Below, in pieces: positions 38,297 to 48,759 of a stretch of 64,000 bases of DNA. The translations under genes were made by a program, and so were the position numbers. Source of the stretch: Bacteroidales bacterium (GTDB lineage Bacteria > Bacteroidota > Bacteroidia > Bacteroidales > UBA932); contig JAQVBQ010000005.1 of assembly GCA_028690215.1 (NCBI GenBank), positions 1-64,000 of the forward strand. Direction: 5' to 3'. Numbering within the stretch: position 1 is the first letter of the stretch; every line of letters starts with the position of its first letter. The notes below the pieces were generated by a model that saw only the letters and a list, made by a program, of their open reading frames with translations, was not told where the DNA came from and did not search any database.

Positions 38297-39019
38297 TTAA
38301 TCTAGAAAACCAGTGCCAAATGGACTTTCCGCATTGGGAGAGTAGTCCCTATAAAATCCAATTCTTTTGCGTGGATTTTGGGAATTTAATACTCCCGTTC
38401 CAAAACTTCCACTAAAGCCGTCATTGCAAATAACTTCGCAATCGAGATTTACTAATAAGTTGAAAAGATCAAACTCTATCTTTTTATAGTGGATTACAAT
38501 ACCAATTTTCTGCAAGTCATTTTTTATTTTTATAAGACTGTCAAGAGTCAGACTATGAGTAAAGGCAACCTCAACTCTTTTGATTGATTTATTATCATTC
38601 ATCTGAATTGAAAGACTTTTTTTGGTTTTTAATCTTTCAGTCTGATCTTCTGCATTTAGGAAATTAACACATAATAGAGTGATTAGGATAATCGAAGCTG
38701 TTAAAATTGAAATTTTTCTCATTGCTTTAGTTTTAAAATTAAACAAATCTTTCACATACCATAAAATAGTGTGTTTACCTGTGTTTAAACTTTGCTTTTC
38801 AGAGTTAACTTCATCACCGGTATTTGAAGACTCAAAAAACTCAAAACCAATAGTTTCGGAAATTGTTTTAATAGTGTAAGCCCGTGGTTCAACTAAACCA
38901 GATTCAATGCGTTGAATTGTACGCGTGGTAATTCCGCATTTTTCGGCAACCTCTTCTTGAGTTAGCCCTTTGGCTCTTCTAATCTCAAGTAACTTTTTCC
39001 CAAACAATTGTTTTTCCAT
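38297..39019 (-). CDS. XRE-family HTH regulator with a TM segment and extracytoplasmic C-terminal domain
   Basis: LLEIRRAKGLTQEEVAEKCGITTRTIQRIESG; TM ISILTASIILITLLCVNFL. Confidence 0.85.
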   Translation of the reverse strand: MEKQLFGKKLLEIRRAKGLTQEEVAEKCGITTRTIQRIESGLVEPRAYTIKTISETIGFEFFESSNTGDEVNSEKQSLNTGKHTILWYVKDLFNFKTKAMRKISILTASIILITLLCVNFLNAEDQTERLKTKKSLSIQMNDNKSIKRVEVAFTHSLTLDSLIKIKNDLQKIGIVIHYKKIEFDLFNLLVNLDCEVICNDGFSGSFGTGVLNSQNPRKRIGFYRDYSPNAESPFGTGFLD

Positions 39020-39179
39020 TCAAACAAGGATTTAATTCAAAATTATGTTTAACCTAAAGCTCCGCCAATGATTTATATTGTATTTTATATGACATTCTCA
39101 CGACACGACTATGTATTTGATTCATTCATGGGGTCTAAATTATTTTGGATATTATTTGTTACTCATTAAACCTAATGGA

Positions 39180-40013
39180 TTAGTAGTCATTAATGTCTTC
39201 TTTTTTCAATAATGTTCGTTTACTGGAGTCTTGTAAAATCTTCATTTGCTGAATTGCTATTTTATTAAGTTTTATCAAACGTTCCTTTTGTGATAACTTC
39301 TCATTGATAAAAACGGCATTTAAGTTTTCCATGTTTGAAAGGCAAATTAATTCATTTATTGTTGCAAAATCACGGATATTTCCATCTAAATCAGGGTTTG
39401 AATCTCTCCATTGCTTAGCCGTTATCCCAAATAATGCAACATTTAGAACATCTGCTTCATTAGCATATATTATTGATGTTTGAACTGGACATAGTTCTTC
39501 AGGGATGAGATTTCTTTTAATAGCATCTGTATGTATATGGTAATTCAATTTCGCTAGTTCTCGTTTAGCTGTCCAACCTAGTTGTTTTTGTTCTTCTTCT
39601 TTTAGTCGTTGAAATTCATTGATTAAATACAATTTAAAGGTCACGCTGATAGCTGAGCCAAATTCAAATGCGATATCCTTATGAGCGAAAGTCCCTCCAT
39701 ATTTACCTTTTTTTACAATGATTCCAATAGCATTTGTTTTCTCTATCCATTCAGAAACACTTAAAACAAAACTTGGAAGACCAGCCTGTATTTTAAAGTG
39801 GTCAAATTCGACCACTTTAAATTTTGGATTATTGATTTGTTCCCAAGTGCCAAGAAATTCAAGAGTATAGCGACCTCTTAGCCAGTTTTTAATTATATCA
39901 GCGGCTCTACTTTCACTTTCTTTAGCATTTGCCATATCAGTAAGAGATATATAATCTCTATCTTCAACTGTTATGATTGTGATTTCATTTTCTTTGACAT
40001 TGATTTTTGCCAT
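39180..40013 (-). CDS. KilA-N domain protein
   Basis: DYISLTDMANAKESESRAADIIKNWLRGRYTLEFLGTWEQINNPKFKVVEFDHFKIQAG, KilA-N signature. Confidence 0.9.
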   Translation of the reverse strand: MAKINVKENEITIITVEDRDYISLTDMANAKESESRAADIIKNWLRGRYTLEFLGTWEQINNPKFKVVEFDHFKIQAGLPSFVLSVSEWIEKTNAIGIIVKKGKYGGTFAHKDIAFEFGSAISVTFKLYLINEFQRLKEEEQKQLGWTAKRELAKLNYHIHTDAIKRNLIPEELCPVQTSIIYANEADVLNVALFGITAKQWRDSNPDLDGNIRDFATINELICLSNMENLNAVFINEKLSQKERLIKLNKIAIQQMKILQDSSKRTLLKKEDINDY

Positions 40014-40343
40014 AATGCGTAATTATTAATTTGCTTGCCATCTGAATTTTAGCCGGAAGTGTAAATTTATGTTATAGGGTTCTAATTAGCAAATCCTGAA
40101 AGATAAATTGACATACCTCCTTTACTCTTTTTGCAGAGATTTTCGCTTCATTCAGTTGAATGGGATTAGGTATCATATAAATTTTGGGGGATTGCCTCGC
40201 ATAGCAAGGCGTTCCCTAGGTGGGATTACTTAGCTCCGCTCAGTGATACCCAATTAGGGGATTGCCTCACTTTGTTCGGCTTTCCCCAGTGCGGGAGCTT
40301 CAAAACAATAAAAGCAACGGCCTTCGGCCGTATAAAGCAAAAA

Positions 40344-40391
40344 TGAAAAGACCGCCTTCAAGCAAGCTTGGGCGGTCTTATCTTTTTTTTG
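40344..40391 (-). terminator. Hairpin terminator downstream of tRNA-Ser
   Basis: AAGACCGCC…GGCGGTCTT inverted repeat with flanking A/T runs. Confidence 0.65.
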
Positions 40392-40427
40392 CTTTACTCC
40401 TTTGGAGTTTGCTTTAATTGTTTTGGC

Positions 40428-40513
40428 GGTGAGGGGGGGATTCGAACCCCCGGAACCCTTACGAGTTCGGCAGTTTAGCAAACTGCTGGTTTCAGCCACT
40501 CACCCACCTCACC
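40428..40513 (-). tRNA. tRNA-Ser (anticodon GCT)
   Basis: Minus strand GGTGAGGTGGGTGAGTGGCTGAAACCAGCAGTTTGCTAAACTGC…GGGGGTTCGAATCCCCCCCTCACC; long variable arm, anticodon loop TTGCTAA. Confidence 0.95.
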
Positions 40514-40627
40514 AGATCCTTGGGTTTGTTGCTTCTTAACTATCGTTTTCGATGCAAGGACTGCAAAGATATGAATTTCTTTTTATGAACAAAAAATTGT
40601 TCTGAGGTTTTGCGTGCTACTGGGTGT

Positions 40628-41593
40628 TTACTTCTGAGGTTTTGCTATGTTCTCGCGCATTTCTGTATCAGCTTGGATATTGCGGAACTTGTAGTAATCC
40701 ATTATACCCATGTTGCCGTTACGGAAGGCTTCTGCCATTGCTAGTGGAATCTGTGCCTCTGCCTCTATAACTTTTGCGCGGGCCTCCTGAGCCTTTGCCT
40801 TCATCTCTTGTTCAAGTGCTACTGCCATAGCGCGTTTTTCCTCAGCTCTTGCCTGGGCTATGTTCTTGTCAGCATTTGCCTGGTCCATCTGAAGCACTGC
40901 ACCGATGTTCCTTCCGATATCTATATCGGCTATGTCAATAGAGAGTATTTCGAATGCTGTTCCTGCGTCCAGACCTTTGTCAAGAACTACTTTGGAGATT
41001 GAATCAGGATTCTCCATAACGGATTTGTGGGACTCGGCAGAACCAATGCTTGATACAATACCTTCACCAACCCTTGCAAGAACGGTCTCTTCACCTGCGC
41101 CACCTACAAGTTGCTTGATATTTGCCCTGACAGTCACACGAGCTTTTGCGATAAGCTGGATACCATCTTTTGCAACGGCTGTTACAGGAGGGGTGTTGAT
41201 CACCTTTGGATTGACAGACATCTGTACTGCTTCGAAAACGTCTCGTCCTGCGAGATCTATTGCAGCTGCCATCTTGAAATTGAGGGAAATATTTGCTTTG
41301 TCGGCAGATATTAAGGCGTTTACGACATTCGGCACATTGCCTTTGGCGAGATAGTGGGCTTCAAGTTCGTTTGCGTTAAGCTCGAGACCGGCTTTTGTGC
41401 CTGTTACCATTGCCATCACTATGGTTCCTGGAGGAACTTTTCTCCATCTCATCAAAACAAGTTGTAAAAGTGAGATCCTGACACCTGAAATCAGAGCCTG
41501 AAACCAAAGTGTTACAGGGAAAAACCAAAGCAGTATGGTCAGACCTACTATTGAGATACCAATCCATACAAGAAACATTGTCATACTTTCCAT
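40628..41593 (-). CDS. floA: Flotillin-like protein FloA (SPFH)
   Basis: N-terminal TM, SPFH-like [32 protein letters not shown]; matches FloA/UPF0365 family features. Confidence 0.93.
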   Translation of the reverse strand: MESMTMFLVWIGISIVGLTILLWFFPVTLWFQALISGVRISLLQLVLMRWRKVPPGTIVMAMVTGTKAGLELNANELEAHYLAKGNVPNVVNALISADKANISLNFKMAAAIDLAGRDVFEAVQMSVNPKVINTPPVTAVAKDGIQLIAKARVTVRANIKQLVGGAGEETVLARVGEGIVSSIGSAESHKSVMENPDSISKVVLDKGLDAGTAFEILSIDIADIDIGRNIGAVLQMDQANADKNIAQARAEEKRAMAVALEQEMKAKAQEARAKVIEAEAQIPLAMAEAFRNGNMGIMDYYKFRNIQADTEMRENIAKPQK

Positions 41594-41596
41594 ATC

Positions 41597-42064
41597 TTAT
41601 CTATTAATTTGTTTTACAATTATTTTGGAATCTTCGATCTGAACGATCTCAACCTCTCTGCCATTATCTATCACCCCCTGCAGCGAGCTTACCTCAAAAA
41701 CAGAACCATTGAAACGGGCCTTTCCCATCGGGGATATCCTGCTCAATGTAACACCGGTGTTACCCACCTTTAATCCTCTTGATTCCGGGTGTTCCGAGAC
41801 TTTTGACTTGATGCTCTCTTTCAGTGAAATGTTTTTCCAAGTCTTAGACCTTAAGATTATTACAGTTGTTGCAAGAGTAAGCACTATTACAACCCCTAGA
41901 ACTATCAGCCCGGTAGTCTGACCGAACTGTGTGAAAGCAAGGTAAATAGATCCTAAAATCGAAGCCAGGCCTAGAATTCCTGCAACTCCAAAACCGGGTA
42001 TAATGAGCAATTCAACAATCAAAAGTATGAGCCCTATAAATATTAGAGTAATTATCAGAGACAT
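41597..42064 (-). CDS. NfeD-like membrane protein
   Basis: TM helices plus C-terminal OB-like GNTGVTLSRISPMGKARFNGSVFEVSS; adjacent to floA. Confidence 0.88.
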   Translation of the reverse strand: MSLIITLIFIGLILLIVELLIIPGFGVAGILGLASILGSIYLAFTQFGQTTGLIVLGVVIVLTLATTVIILRSKTWKNISLKESIKSKVSEHPESRGLKVGNTGVTLSRISPMGKARFNGSVFEVSSLQGVIDNGREVEIVQIEDSKIIVKQINR

Positions 42065-42074
42065 ATTATTTGTG

Positions 42075-43931
42075 TTATTTGTTTTCTATCGTTTCAATGG
42101 TTACCCCCTCGGCTGCAAGTTCCCCTAGTGCTGATACAACAGCTTCTGCGTCGGTTTTGTTGGCAAATGGACCAACAAAATAGATGTTCTTGCCTTCAAC
42201 AGGTTTCATGGCTATGTCCTTATCGGTACTCTTTCTGATAATTTCCAGAACCGGCTGTGGGATTCCCTCGGGATAATTTGTCAGCCTAATCTGATAAGTG
42301 TTTGCTGCAGCCACTTTGTCCTCCAACAATCGGGCGCTTTTAACACTTATGCTTTCACCCTCGTTGTATGCAGAAAGGGTAGCATCCCTGAATCCTTTGG
42401 ATTTTATTTTCTGAAAAGCTGCACTAGCTTCACGGTATGAATAGAATCTGCCTGCTGAATAGTTGTATTTACCTGTCTTTGTCTTTCTTTCAAAGATAGG
42501 AGATATTCTTTTAAAATAAGAAGAATCTACCTGATTTTCAACTAAAAAAAGCTGTACTGTATAAAACAGATCTTCCGGAACCTCCTTCTCCTCAACCAAT
42601 GTCATAGGGCCTTCAGTTTTAAAAGTATAATCAGCCATCACTACAGGTTCCAGAACCTCCATAAATGGAAGTTTCCCGTAAAGTGCCAGTTTTACCTTTA
42701 ATGGTCCTGCAATTGTCTCTTCTTCCTGCTTTTCTTCTATAGGTTCCTCCCGCGAGATTATCATACCCCTGCTCAGAAAATCCATCTCTCTCTTCTGTAT
42801 GGCTTGGTTTGAAGCCATAAGTTTCGACTGTTTTTCAAGTAGCGTCATCTCGTCCTCTCCGATTTTTTTTGCAAGAGAGGCCTTTTCCTCTTCATTGCTT
42901 GCGGAGCTCAAGAGTGCCCTGTTTGAATTTATCAATCTGATGCTCTCGTCGATCTCAGACTGCAATTTCCGGAACTCCTTTATCATCTTTGTGTACTCAC
43001 TTGTCTCAGGATTTGCCCTGATGGTATCGGACGGATCAGACTTGTTTTCCTGTTTTTTATAACTGCCACCACGGAGTGAAGAGATCCACACAGCCTCTTC
43101 GTTGGTTGTTACGGAACTCCTGACAGGATTGCTTTCAAACCCAAGTTTGTATAGTTTTATGGAATCACGGGAATGACAATCCCTGTTTGAGGCAAAAACG
43201 GAAAACTCTCCGCTCTCTGTGTCCATAAAGAGATAATCATCGTCAGGTGAAGAGTAGGGGAATCCAAGATTCTGAGGGGTGTCCCAAATCTTCAGCTTCT
43301 CATCCCAATAGCTTACATAGAGGTCAAAACCACCCATGCCGGATAAACCGTTTGATGAGAAATATAGTTTTTTGCCGTCTCTGCTTATATATGGCAGTAT
43401 CTCGTCTTCCTGTGAGTTTACTGTCGTGAGGGGTTCGGGGCTTGACCACTTGGTCTCATCTATTCTCTTAATGTTGAAAATATCCCATTTTCCGTCAGAA
43501 TCCTGTGCTGAAAAAAATATCACATCGCTATCGGTCTTTTTCATCAGCACATTGTTGATCGGGTAATCCTTCTTATTTTTGTTCAGACCGGGAGGTACAA
43601 GTATCCAGGTACTATCAGGAATGTCAGGGTAGTAGAGGAAGAAGTCCTTCAATGGAACAACTGCAGAGCCGTACACCTCTGGCCTTGCTCCGTACTCCAG
43701 CATGCTCAGCCCGTTTTCACAATTGGCAATGCTCGACACCATGGCTTTCTTCATAGAAGCATCCTCGCTTGTCTCAAGGATCTCTTTGTATATTGAAATT
43801 GCTTCCTGGAACCGGTAGTTTCTTCTCAACTCCTCAGCAGAAATGTACTTTGATTTTATATCAGGAGTTTGTCCGAATATAAGACCACCAGCAAGTAGGA
43901 AAAAGGGAAGCAAGCGGATAGACTTATTCAT
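42075..43931 (-). CDS. Secreted PD40/propeller protein with C-terminal SPOR-like repeats
   Basis: Signal peptide; LPYISRDGKKLYFSSNGLSGMGGFDLYVS; C-terminal SPOR-like RFYSYREASAAFQKIKSKGF and YFVGPFANKTDAEAVVSAL. Confidence 0.8.
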   Translation of the reverse strand: MNKSIRLLPFFLLAGGLIFGQTPDIKSKYISAEELRRNYRFQEAISIYKEILETSEDASMKKAMVSSIANCENGLSMLEYGARPEVYGSAVVPLKDFFLYYPDIPDSTWILVPPGLNKNKKDYPINNVLMKKTDSDVIFFSAQDSDGKWDIFNIKRIDETKWSSPEPLTTVNSQEDEILPYISRDGKKLYFSSNGLSGMGGFDLYVSYWDEKLKIWDTPQNLGFPYSSPDDDYLFMDTESGEFSVFASNRDCHSRDSIKLYKLGFESNPVRSSVTTNEEAVWISSLRGGSYKKQENKSDPSDTIRANPETSEYTKMIKEFRKLQSEIDESIRLINSNRALLSSASNEEEKASLAKKIGEDEMTLLEKQSKLMASNQAIQKREMDFLSRGMIISREEPIEEKQEEETIAGPLKVKLALYGKLPFMEVLEPVVMADYTFKTEGPMTLVEEKEVPEDLFYTVQLFLVENQVDSSYFKRISPIFERKTKTGKYNYSAGRFYSYREASAAFQKIKSKGFRDATLSAYNEGESISVKSARLLEDKVAAANTYQIRLTNYPEGIPQPVLEIIRKSTDKDIAMKPVEGKNIYFVGPFANKTDAEAVVSALGELAAEGVTIETIENK

Positions 43932-44045
43932 AGATCAACAAAATATAGTAGCTAACAAAAGTACGAATTTCTTTATATATTGGGAAAAAATACTAATTTT
44001 GTGCCCTAATTTCCTTGAATTATATATAATTTAAATTAAATATTC

Positions 44046-47000
44046 ATGCAAAGTAAAGGTGCCATTCGTATTTTGGCAATTGTGATCGCCCTGGCTTGTT
44101 TATACCAGCTATCATTTACATGGGCAACAAAACATCAGGAGAAAAAAGCTGTTGAGTTTGCAGAAAAGGCAGCTCAGATAGAGCAGACACTCCCGTCTTT
44201 CCAAAGCGTATCAGAGCTTGACAGAGCTTTCTATCTTGACTCTCTGCGTAATCAGAAAGAGAAGTTTTACATAGATTCGGTCTCTGCCGAAAAGGTTTAC
44301 CTCGGCTTTACCTACAAAGAGGTAAAAGAGAAAGAGGTGAGTCTCGGTCTCGACTTGAAGGGCGGTATGAACGTCATGCTTGAGGTTAGTGTCGCTGAGC
44401 TTGTAAACTCTCTTGCTTCAACAAACAATACCACTCCTCAGTTTACAGAGGCGATGAGAATTGCTCGTGAAAACCAGGCTGCATCTAAGTCTGATTTCAT
44501 CACACTCTTTGCTGAAGCATGGGATAAAGTAGCTCCGGGTCAAAGACTCTCTCAGGTATTCGGTACTTATGAACTGAGAGACAAGATTAAACCTGAAACT
44601 ACAAATGACGAAGTTATCTCGGTAATCAGAGATGAGGCTGAGAGTGCAATCTCAAACTCATTCAACGTATTGAGAAACCGTATTGACCGTTTTGGTGTAA
44701 CCCAGCCTAATATCCAGAAGATCGGCAACTCAGGCCGTATTCTTGTAGAGCTTCCGGGTGTTAAAGAACCTGAACGTGTACGTAAACTTCTCCAGGGAAC
44801 AGCATCTCTCGAATTTTGGGAGACATATGAGAATCCGGAAGTTTATCAATACCTCGCCGAGGCAAATAATGTTATCAAGGAATACATTCAATCAGGTCCG
44901 TTGAAAGATACTCTTCCAACAGCACTTGATTCTGCATCGCTTTCAAAAGCTATTGTAGATTCTGCAAAGACACCTGCAGCCGACTCTCTTCTTTCAGAGA
45001 TTCAGGCAAACGATTCACTATCTGTAAATGACAAGACTCTTGCAAAGGAGAATCCACTCTTCTTTGTTTTGAATCCTAGCATCAGTCAGGGTCAGATTCT
45101 AGAAGGTCCTTGCATTGGTCGCGCACACTATAAAGATACTGCAAAGATTGGCGCATGGCTGAGACTTCCTCAGGTACAGGCTATCTTCCCTGCAGATCTC
45201 AAACCTTTATGGACAGTAAAAGCTATTGATGAGGCCGGAACTATATTTGAACTTATAGCAATCAAGGCAAACACACGTGACGGCAAAGCCCCTCTTGACG
45301 GAGGCGTTGTTACAGATGCCAACAGAACTTTTGGAAACACCTCAGCAAATCCAGAAGTAGATATGGGTATGAATGCAGAGGGTGCAAGAACATGGGCAAC
45401 CATGACCTCTAATAATATAGGCAGATGTATAGCAATTGTCCTTGATGGAATGGTATACTCATATCCTAGAGTAAATTCTGAAATCACAGGTGGTAGATCT
45501 GCTATCTCAGGTCACTTTACAGTACAAGAGGCAGAAGACCTTGCAAACGTTCTTAAATCAGGAAAACTTCCTGCTCCTGCTAAGATCGTTCAGGAGGCAG
45601 TTGTTGGACCAACACTGGGTACAGAATCTATCAATGCAGGTATGTTCTCATTCCTGATTGCATTCCTTCTTGTACTTGTGTACATGATACTCTTCTATCA
45701 CGGAGCCGGTGTGGCTGCAGCTTTTGCTCTTATTGCAAACGTGTTATTCCTGCTTGGAACATTGGTTTCATTCGGTGCAGTACTTACGCTCCCTGGTATA
45801 GCCGGTATCGTGCTCACAATGGGTATGGCGGTGGATGCGAACGTAATCATATATGAGCGTATCAAGGAGGAGCTGAGGGCCGGCAAGGGTCTCAGACTTG
45901 CAATCACCGACGGATACAGCAATGCTTACTCTGCAATCATAGATGGTCAGTTGACTACCATTATTACAGGTATCGTGCTCGCAATTTTCGGTACAGGTCC
46001 TGTACAAGGATTTGCTACAACCCTTGTAATAGGTATCATCACTTCAATGGCAACCTCTATCTTTATTACAAGGTTGCTTTTTGAAAGCAGACTCGCAAGA
46101 AATAAATCGATATCATTCTCTAACAAATTCACTCAAAACTTCATGAGCAACACCAAAATTGACTTCATGAAGGTTCGTAAGATTGCATACTCGGTATCAA
46201 TAGCGTTGATTGTTATATCAATAGCATCAGTTGCCTTTAAAGGATTCTCTTATGGTGTTGACTTTACCGGTGGTCGTACATATGTAGTAAGATTTGACAA
46301 GAGTGTGACAACCGAGGAGGTTCGCAACGCTGTGTACGATGTCTTCAAAGAGGGTGTCGAGGTTAAACAGTATGGTGGTGAGAGCCAGATGAAGATCACA
46401 ACCAAATATAAGATTGAAGACAACTCTGCAGAGACAGATGAATTGGTTGACGGTATGCTTTACAGTGCATTGAAAGGATTCTACGCAACACCACTTTCAT
46501 TCGAGGATTTTACTGCGACAACAGTTAATCCAAATGGAATCATCAGTTCTGAGAAAGTTGGTCCTACTATTGCAGACGATATACAGAGAAATGCACTTAT
46601 TGCAGTATTTATTGCATTGTTAGCCATCTTCGTCTACATAGCTATAAGGTTCCGCAACTGGACTTGGGGAACAGGTGGTATAGTTGCCCTTTTCCATGAC
46701 TCTATAATTGTCATAGGATTCTTCTCTCTGTTCTCTGGCATTTTACCTTTCAGCCTTGATATAGACCAGACATTCATTGCGGCAATCCTTACAATCATCG
46801 GTTATTCTATCAACGACACCGTTATTATCTTTGACAGGATCCGTGAATACAGAGGGCTGTATCCTAAGAGAGATCTCTCTATAAACATAAACGAGGCATT
46901 GAATAGTACTCTTGCCAGAACCATTAATACTGCAGGAACCACACTTGTTGTATTGATTGCTATTTCACTGTTTGGAGGTGAGGTAATCAGAGGTTTTGCA

Positions 47001-47135
47001 GTGGCACTTATCCTTGGTGTTACAGTAGGTACATACTCTTCAGTGTTCATCGCGACACCGGTTGTATATGATACCACAAACTGGCTTAAGAAGAGGAATG
47101 AGCGCAAGATGATTTCAAATCCTTCAAAGAAATAA
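44046..47135 (+). CDS. secDF: Fused protein translocase subunit SecDF
   Basis: LGLDLKGGMNVMLEV; GMAVDANVIIYERIKEE; SecF part YGVDFTGGRTYVVRF, GYSINDTVIIFDRIRE. Confidence 0.97.
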   Translation: MQSKGAIRILAIVIALACLYQLSFTWATKHQEKKAVEFAEKAAQIEQTLPSFQSVSELDRAFYLDSLRNQKEKFYIDSVSAEKVYLGFTYKEVKEKEVSLGLDLKGGMNVMLEVSVAELVNSLASTNNTTPQFTEAMRIARENQAASKSDFITLFAEAWDKVAPGQRLSQVFGTYELRDKIKPETTNDEVISVIRDEAESAISNSFNVLRNRIDRFGVTQPNIQKIGNSGRILVELPGVKEPERVRKLLQGTASLEFWETYENPEVYQYLAEANNVIKEYIQSGPLKDTLPTALDSASLSKAIVDSAKTPAADSLLSEIQANDSLSVNDKTLAKENPLFFVLNPSISQGQILEGPCIGRAHYKDTAKIGAWLRLPQVQAIFPADLKPLWTVKAIDEAGTIFELIAIKANTRDGKAPLDGGVVTDANRTFGNTSANPEVDMGMNAEGARTWATMTSNNIGRCIAIVLDGMVYSYPRVNSEITGGRSAISGHFTVQEAEDLANVLKSGKLPAPAKIVQEAVVGPTLGTESINAGMFSFLIAFLLVLVYMILFYHGAGVAAAFALIANVLFLLGTLVSFGAVLTLPGIAGIVLTMGMAVDANVIIYERIKEELRAGKGLRLAITDGYSNAYSAIIDGQLTTIITGIVLAIFGTGPVQGFATTLVIGIITSMATSIFITRLLFESRLARNKSISFSNKFTQNFMSNTKIDFMKVRKIAYSVSIALIVISIASVAFKGFSYGVDFTGGRTYVVRFDKSVTTEEVRNAVYDVFKEGVEVKQYGGESQMKITTKYKIEDNSAETDELVDGMLYSALKGFYATPLSFEDFTATTVNPNGIISSEKVGPTIADDIQRNALIAVFIALLAIFVYIAIRFRNWTWGTGGIVALFHDSIIVIGFFSLFSGILPFSLDIDQTFIAAILTIIGYSINDTVIIFDRIREYRGLYPKRDLSININEALNSTLARTINTAGTTLVVLIAISLFGGEVIRGFAVALILGVTVGTYSSVFIATPVVYDTTNWLKKRNERKMISNPSKK

Positions 47136-47158
47136 CCGGGAAGGGTAATATATAATAT

Positions 47159-47194
47159 AGAGCCTGTCTGAATTTCAGACAGGCTCTTGTTTTT
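47159..47194 (+). terminator. Intrinsic terminator after secDF
   Basis: AGAGCCTGTCTGA-ATT-TCAGACAGGCTCT then TGTTTTT. Confidence 0.9.
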
Positions 47195-47316
47195 ATCAGA
47201 ATTTAAAATCATCGGCTGTTAATATTTTCAAATATTAAATAAATTAGTTAGGATTTTCTTGCATAAAGCTCGGTTTATTGTCAACTTTGTAAGAGAAACA
47301 TATAAATCATAATAAA

Positions 47317-48696
47317 ATGGAACTTCCTTTTGCAGAATCCTACAAAATTAAAATGGTGGAGAGCATCAGAAAAAGCACCCGTGAAGAGAGACTGAAGTGG
47401 ATAAGTGATGCCAAGTACAATCTGTTTAACTTAAAGAGCGACTTTGTCTTCATTGACCTTCTGACTGATTCGGGTACAGGTGCCATGAGCGACAAGCAAT
47501 GGGCTGCTATGATGGAGGGAGATGAGAGCTATGCCGGAGCACGCTCATATTATAACCTAAAAGAGGCAATTTTTGATGTTACCGGTTTTCCTTACTTCCT
47601 GCCAACTCACCAGGGAAGAGCGGCAGAAAACGTAATTTTTTCGTCATTGGTCAAGGCTGATGACATATTACCCGGCAATTCGCATTTTGACACTACAAAA
47701 GGTCATATAGAGTTCAGAAAGGCCCATGCAATCGACTGCACAATAGACGCTGCAGCTGACACAACACTCGAACTGCCTTTCAAGGGGAATATGGATCTGA
47801 ACAAATTGGAAAATGTACTTAAAAAATACCCTGCAGAGAGAATACCTTGTATTGTCTTGACCATTACAAATAACACAGCCGGAGGACAGCCTGTATCAAT
47901 GGAGAATATAAAAGGTGTGTCTGCTTTGGCAAAGAAATATGGTGTTAAGCTGCTTATTGATTCAGCCCGTTTTGCCGAGAATGCATATTTTATCAAGACT
48001 AGAGAGAAGGGTTATGAAAATAAGAGCATAAGGGAAATAACCAGAGAGATATTCAGTCACGCCGATTTTATGACCATGTCCTCTAAGAAGGATGCTATCG
48101 TCAATATGGGTGGATTCATCGGTTTCCGCAACGAGCAGGATTGGCAGAAATGTCAGATGTACAATATAATGTACGAGGGATTTATTACCTACGGCGGTAT
48201 GTCGGGCAGGGATATGAACGCGTTGGCAGTCGGTCTTTTTGAGGGTACCGAATTCGACTATCTTGAGACCAGAATCTCACAGGTTGCATATCTTGGCAAG
48301 AAGCTAGACGAGTATGGAATACCTTACCAAAGGCCTTCAGGCGGTCATGCAATATTCCTCGATGCAAAGAAAATATTGACACATGTCCCTAAAGAACAGC
48401 TTATTGCCCAGACCCTTGGTGTTGAGCTATACCTTGAGGCAGGTATCAGAGGCGTCGAGATAGGTACACTCTTGGCTGACAGGGATCCTGAAACAAGGGA
48501 GAACAGATATCCTGAACTTGAGTTATTGCGCCTTGCAATTCCAAGAAGGGTATACACAAACAACCACATGGATTATATCGCAGCAGCGGTAAGAAATGTA
48601 TATGAAAAGAGGGAAAAGATAACCAAGGGTTATGCAATAACCAAAGAGCTGCCTATAATGAGGCACTTTACAATTGAATTGGAGCCGGTAAAATAG
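47317..48696 (+). CDS. tnaA: Tryptophanase
   Basis: FIDLLTDSGTGAMSDKQWAAMMEGDESYAGARSYY; DSARFAENAYFIKTRE; MSSKKDAIVNMGG; closer to TnaA than tyrosine phenol-lyase. Confidence 0.88.
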   Translation: MELPFAESYKIKMVESIRKSTREERLKWISDAKYNLFNLKSDFVFIDLLTDSGTGAMSDKQWAAMMEGDESYAGARSYYNLKEAIFDVTGFPYFLPTHQGRAAENVIFSSLVKADDILPGNSHFDTTKGHIEFRKAHAIDCTIDAAADTTLELPFKGNMDLNKLENVLKKYPAERIPCIVLTITNNTAGGQPVSMENIKGVSALAKKYGVKLLIDSARFAENAYFIKTREKGYENKSIREITREIFSHADFMTMSSKKDAIVNMGGFIGFRNEQDWQKCQMYNIMYEGFITYGGMSGRDMNALAVGLFEGTEFDYLETRISQVAYLGKKLDEYGIPYQRPSGGHAIFLDAKKILTHVPKEQLIAQTLGVELYLEAGIRGVEIGTLLADRDPETRENRYPELELLRLAIPRRVYTNNHMDYIAAAVRNVYEKREKITKGYAITKELPIMRHFTIELEPVK

Positions 48697-48722
48697 ATAA
48701 AATATCTTTTACGGTAATTTAT

Positions 48723-48759
48723 AAAAAGCCCTATGCCTTTAATGCATCAGGGCTTTTTT
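48723..48759. terminator. Bidirectional terminator between tnaA and the convergent ABC-2 permease gene
   Basis: AAAAAGCCCT…AGGGCTTTTTT; one arm lies inside the 3' codons of the minus-strand CDS. Confidence 0.85.

Noticed and set aside
37135-40013. DUF4143 ATPase + XRE + KilA-N as an anti-phage defence island
   Set aside because: No recognised effector (nuclease, TIR, restriction or toxin) beyond the ATPase and no defence-gene neighbours; reported only as an accessory patch.
40254-40499. 81-aa minus ORF starting MAETSSLLNCRTRKGSGGSNPPLTAKT
   Set aside because: Translation of the tRNA-Ser gene and its terminator.
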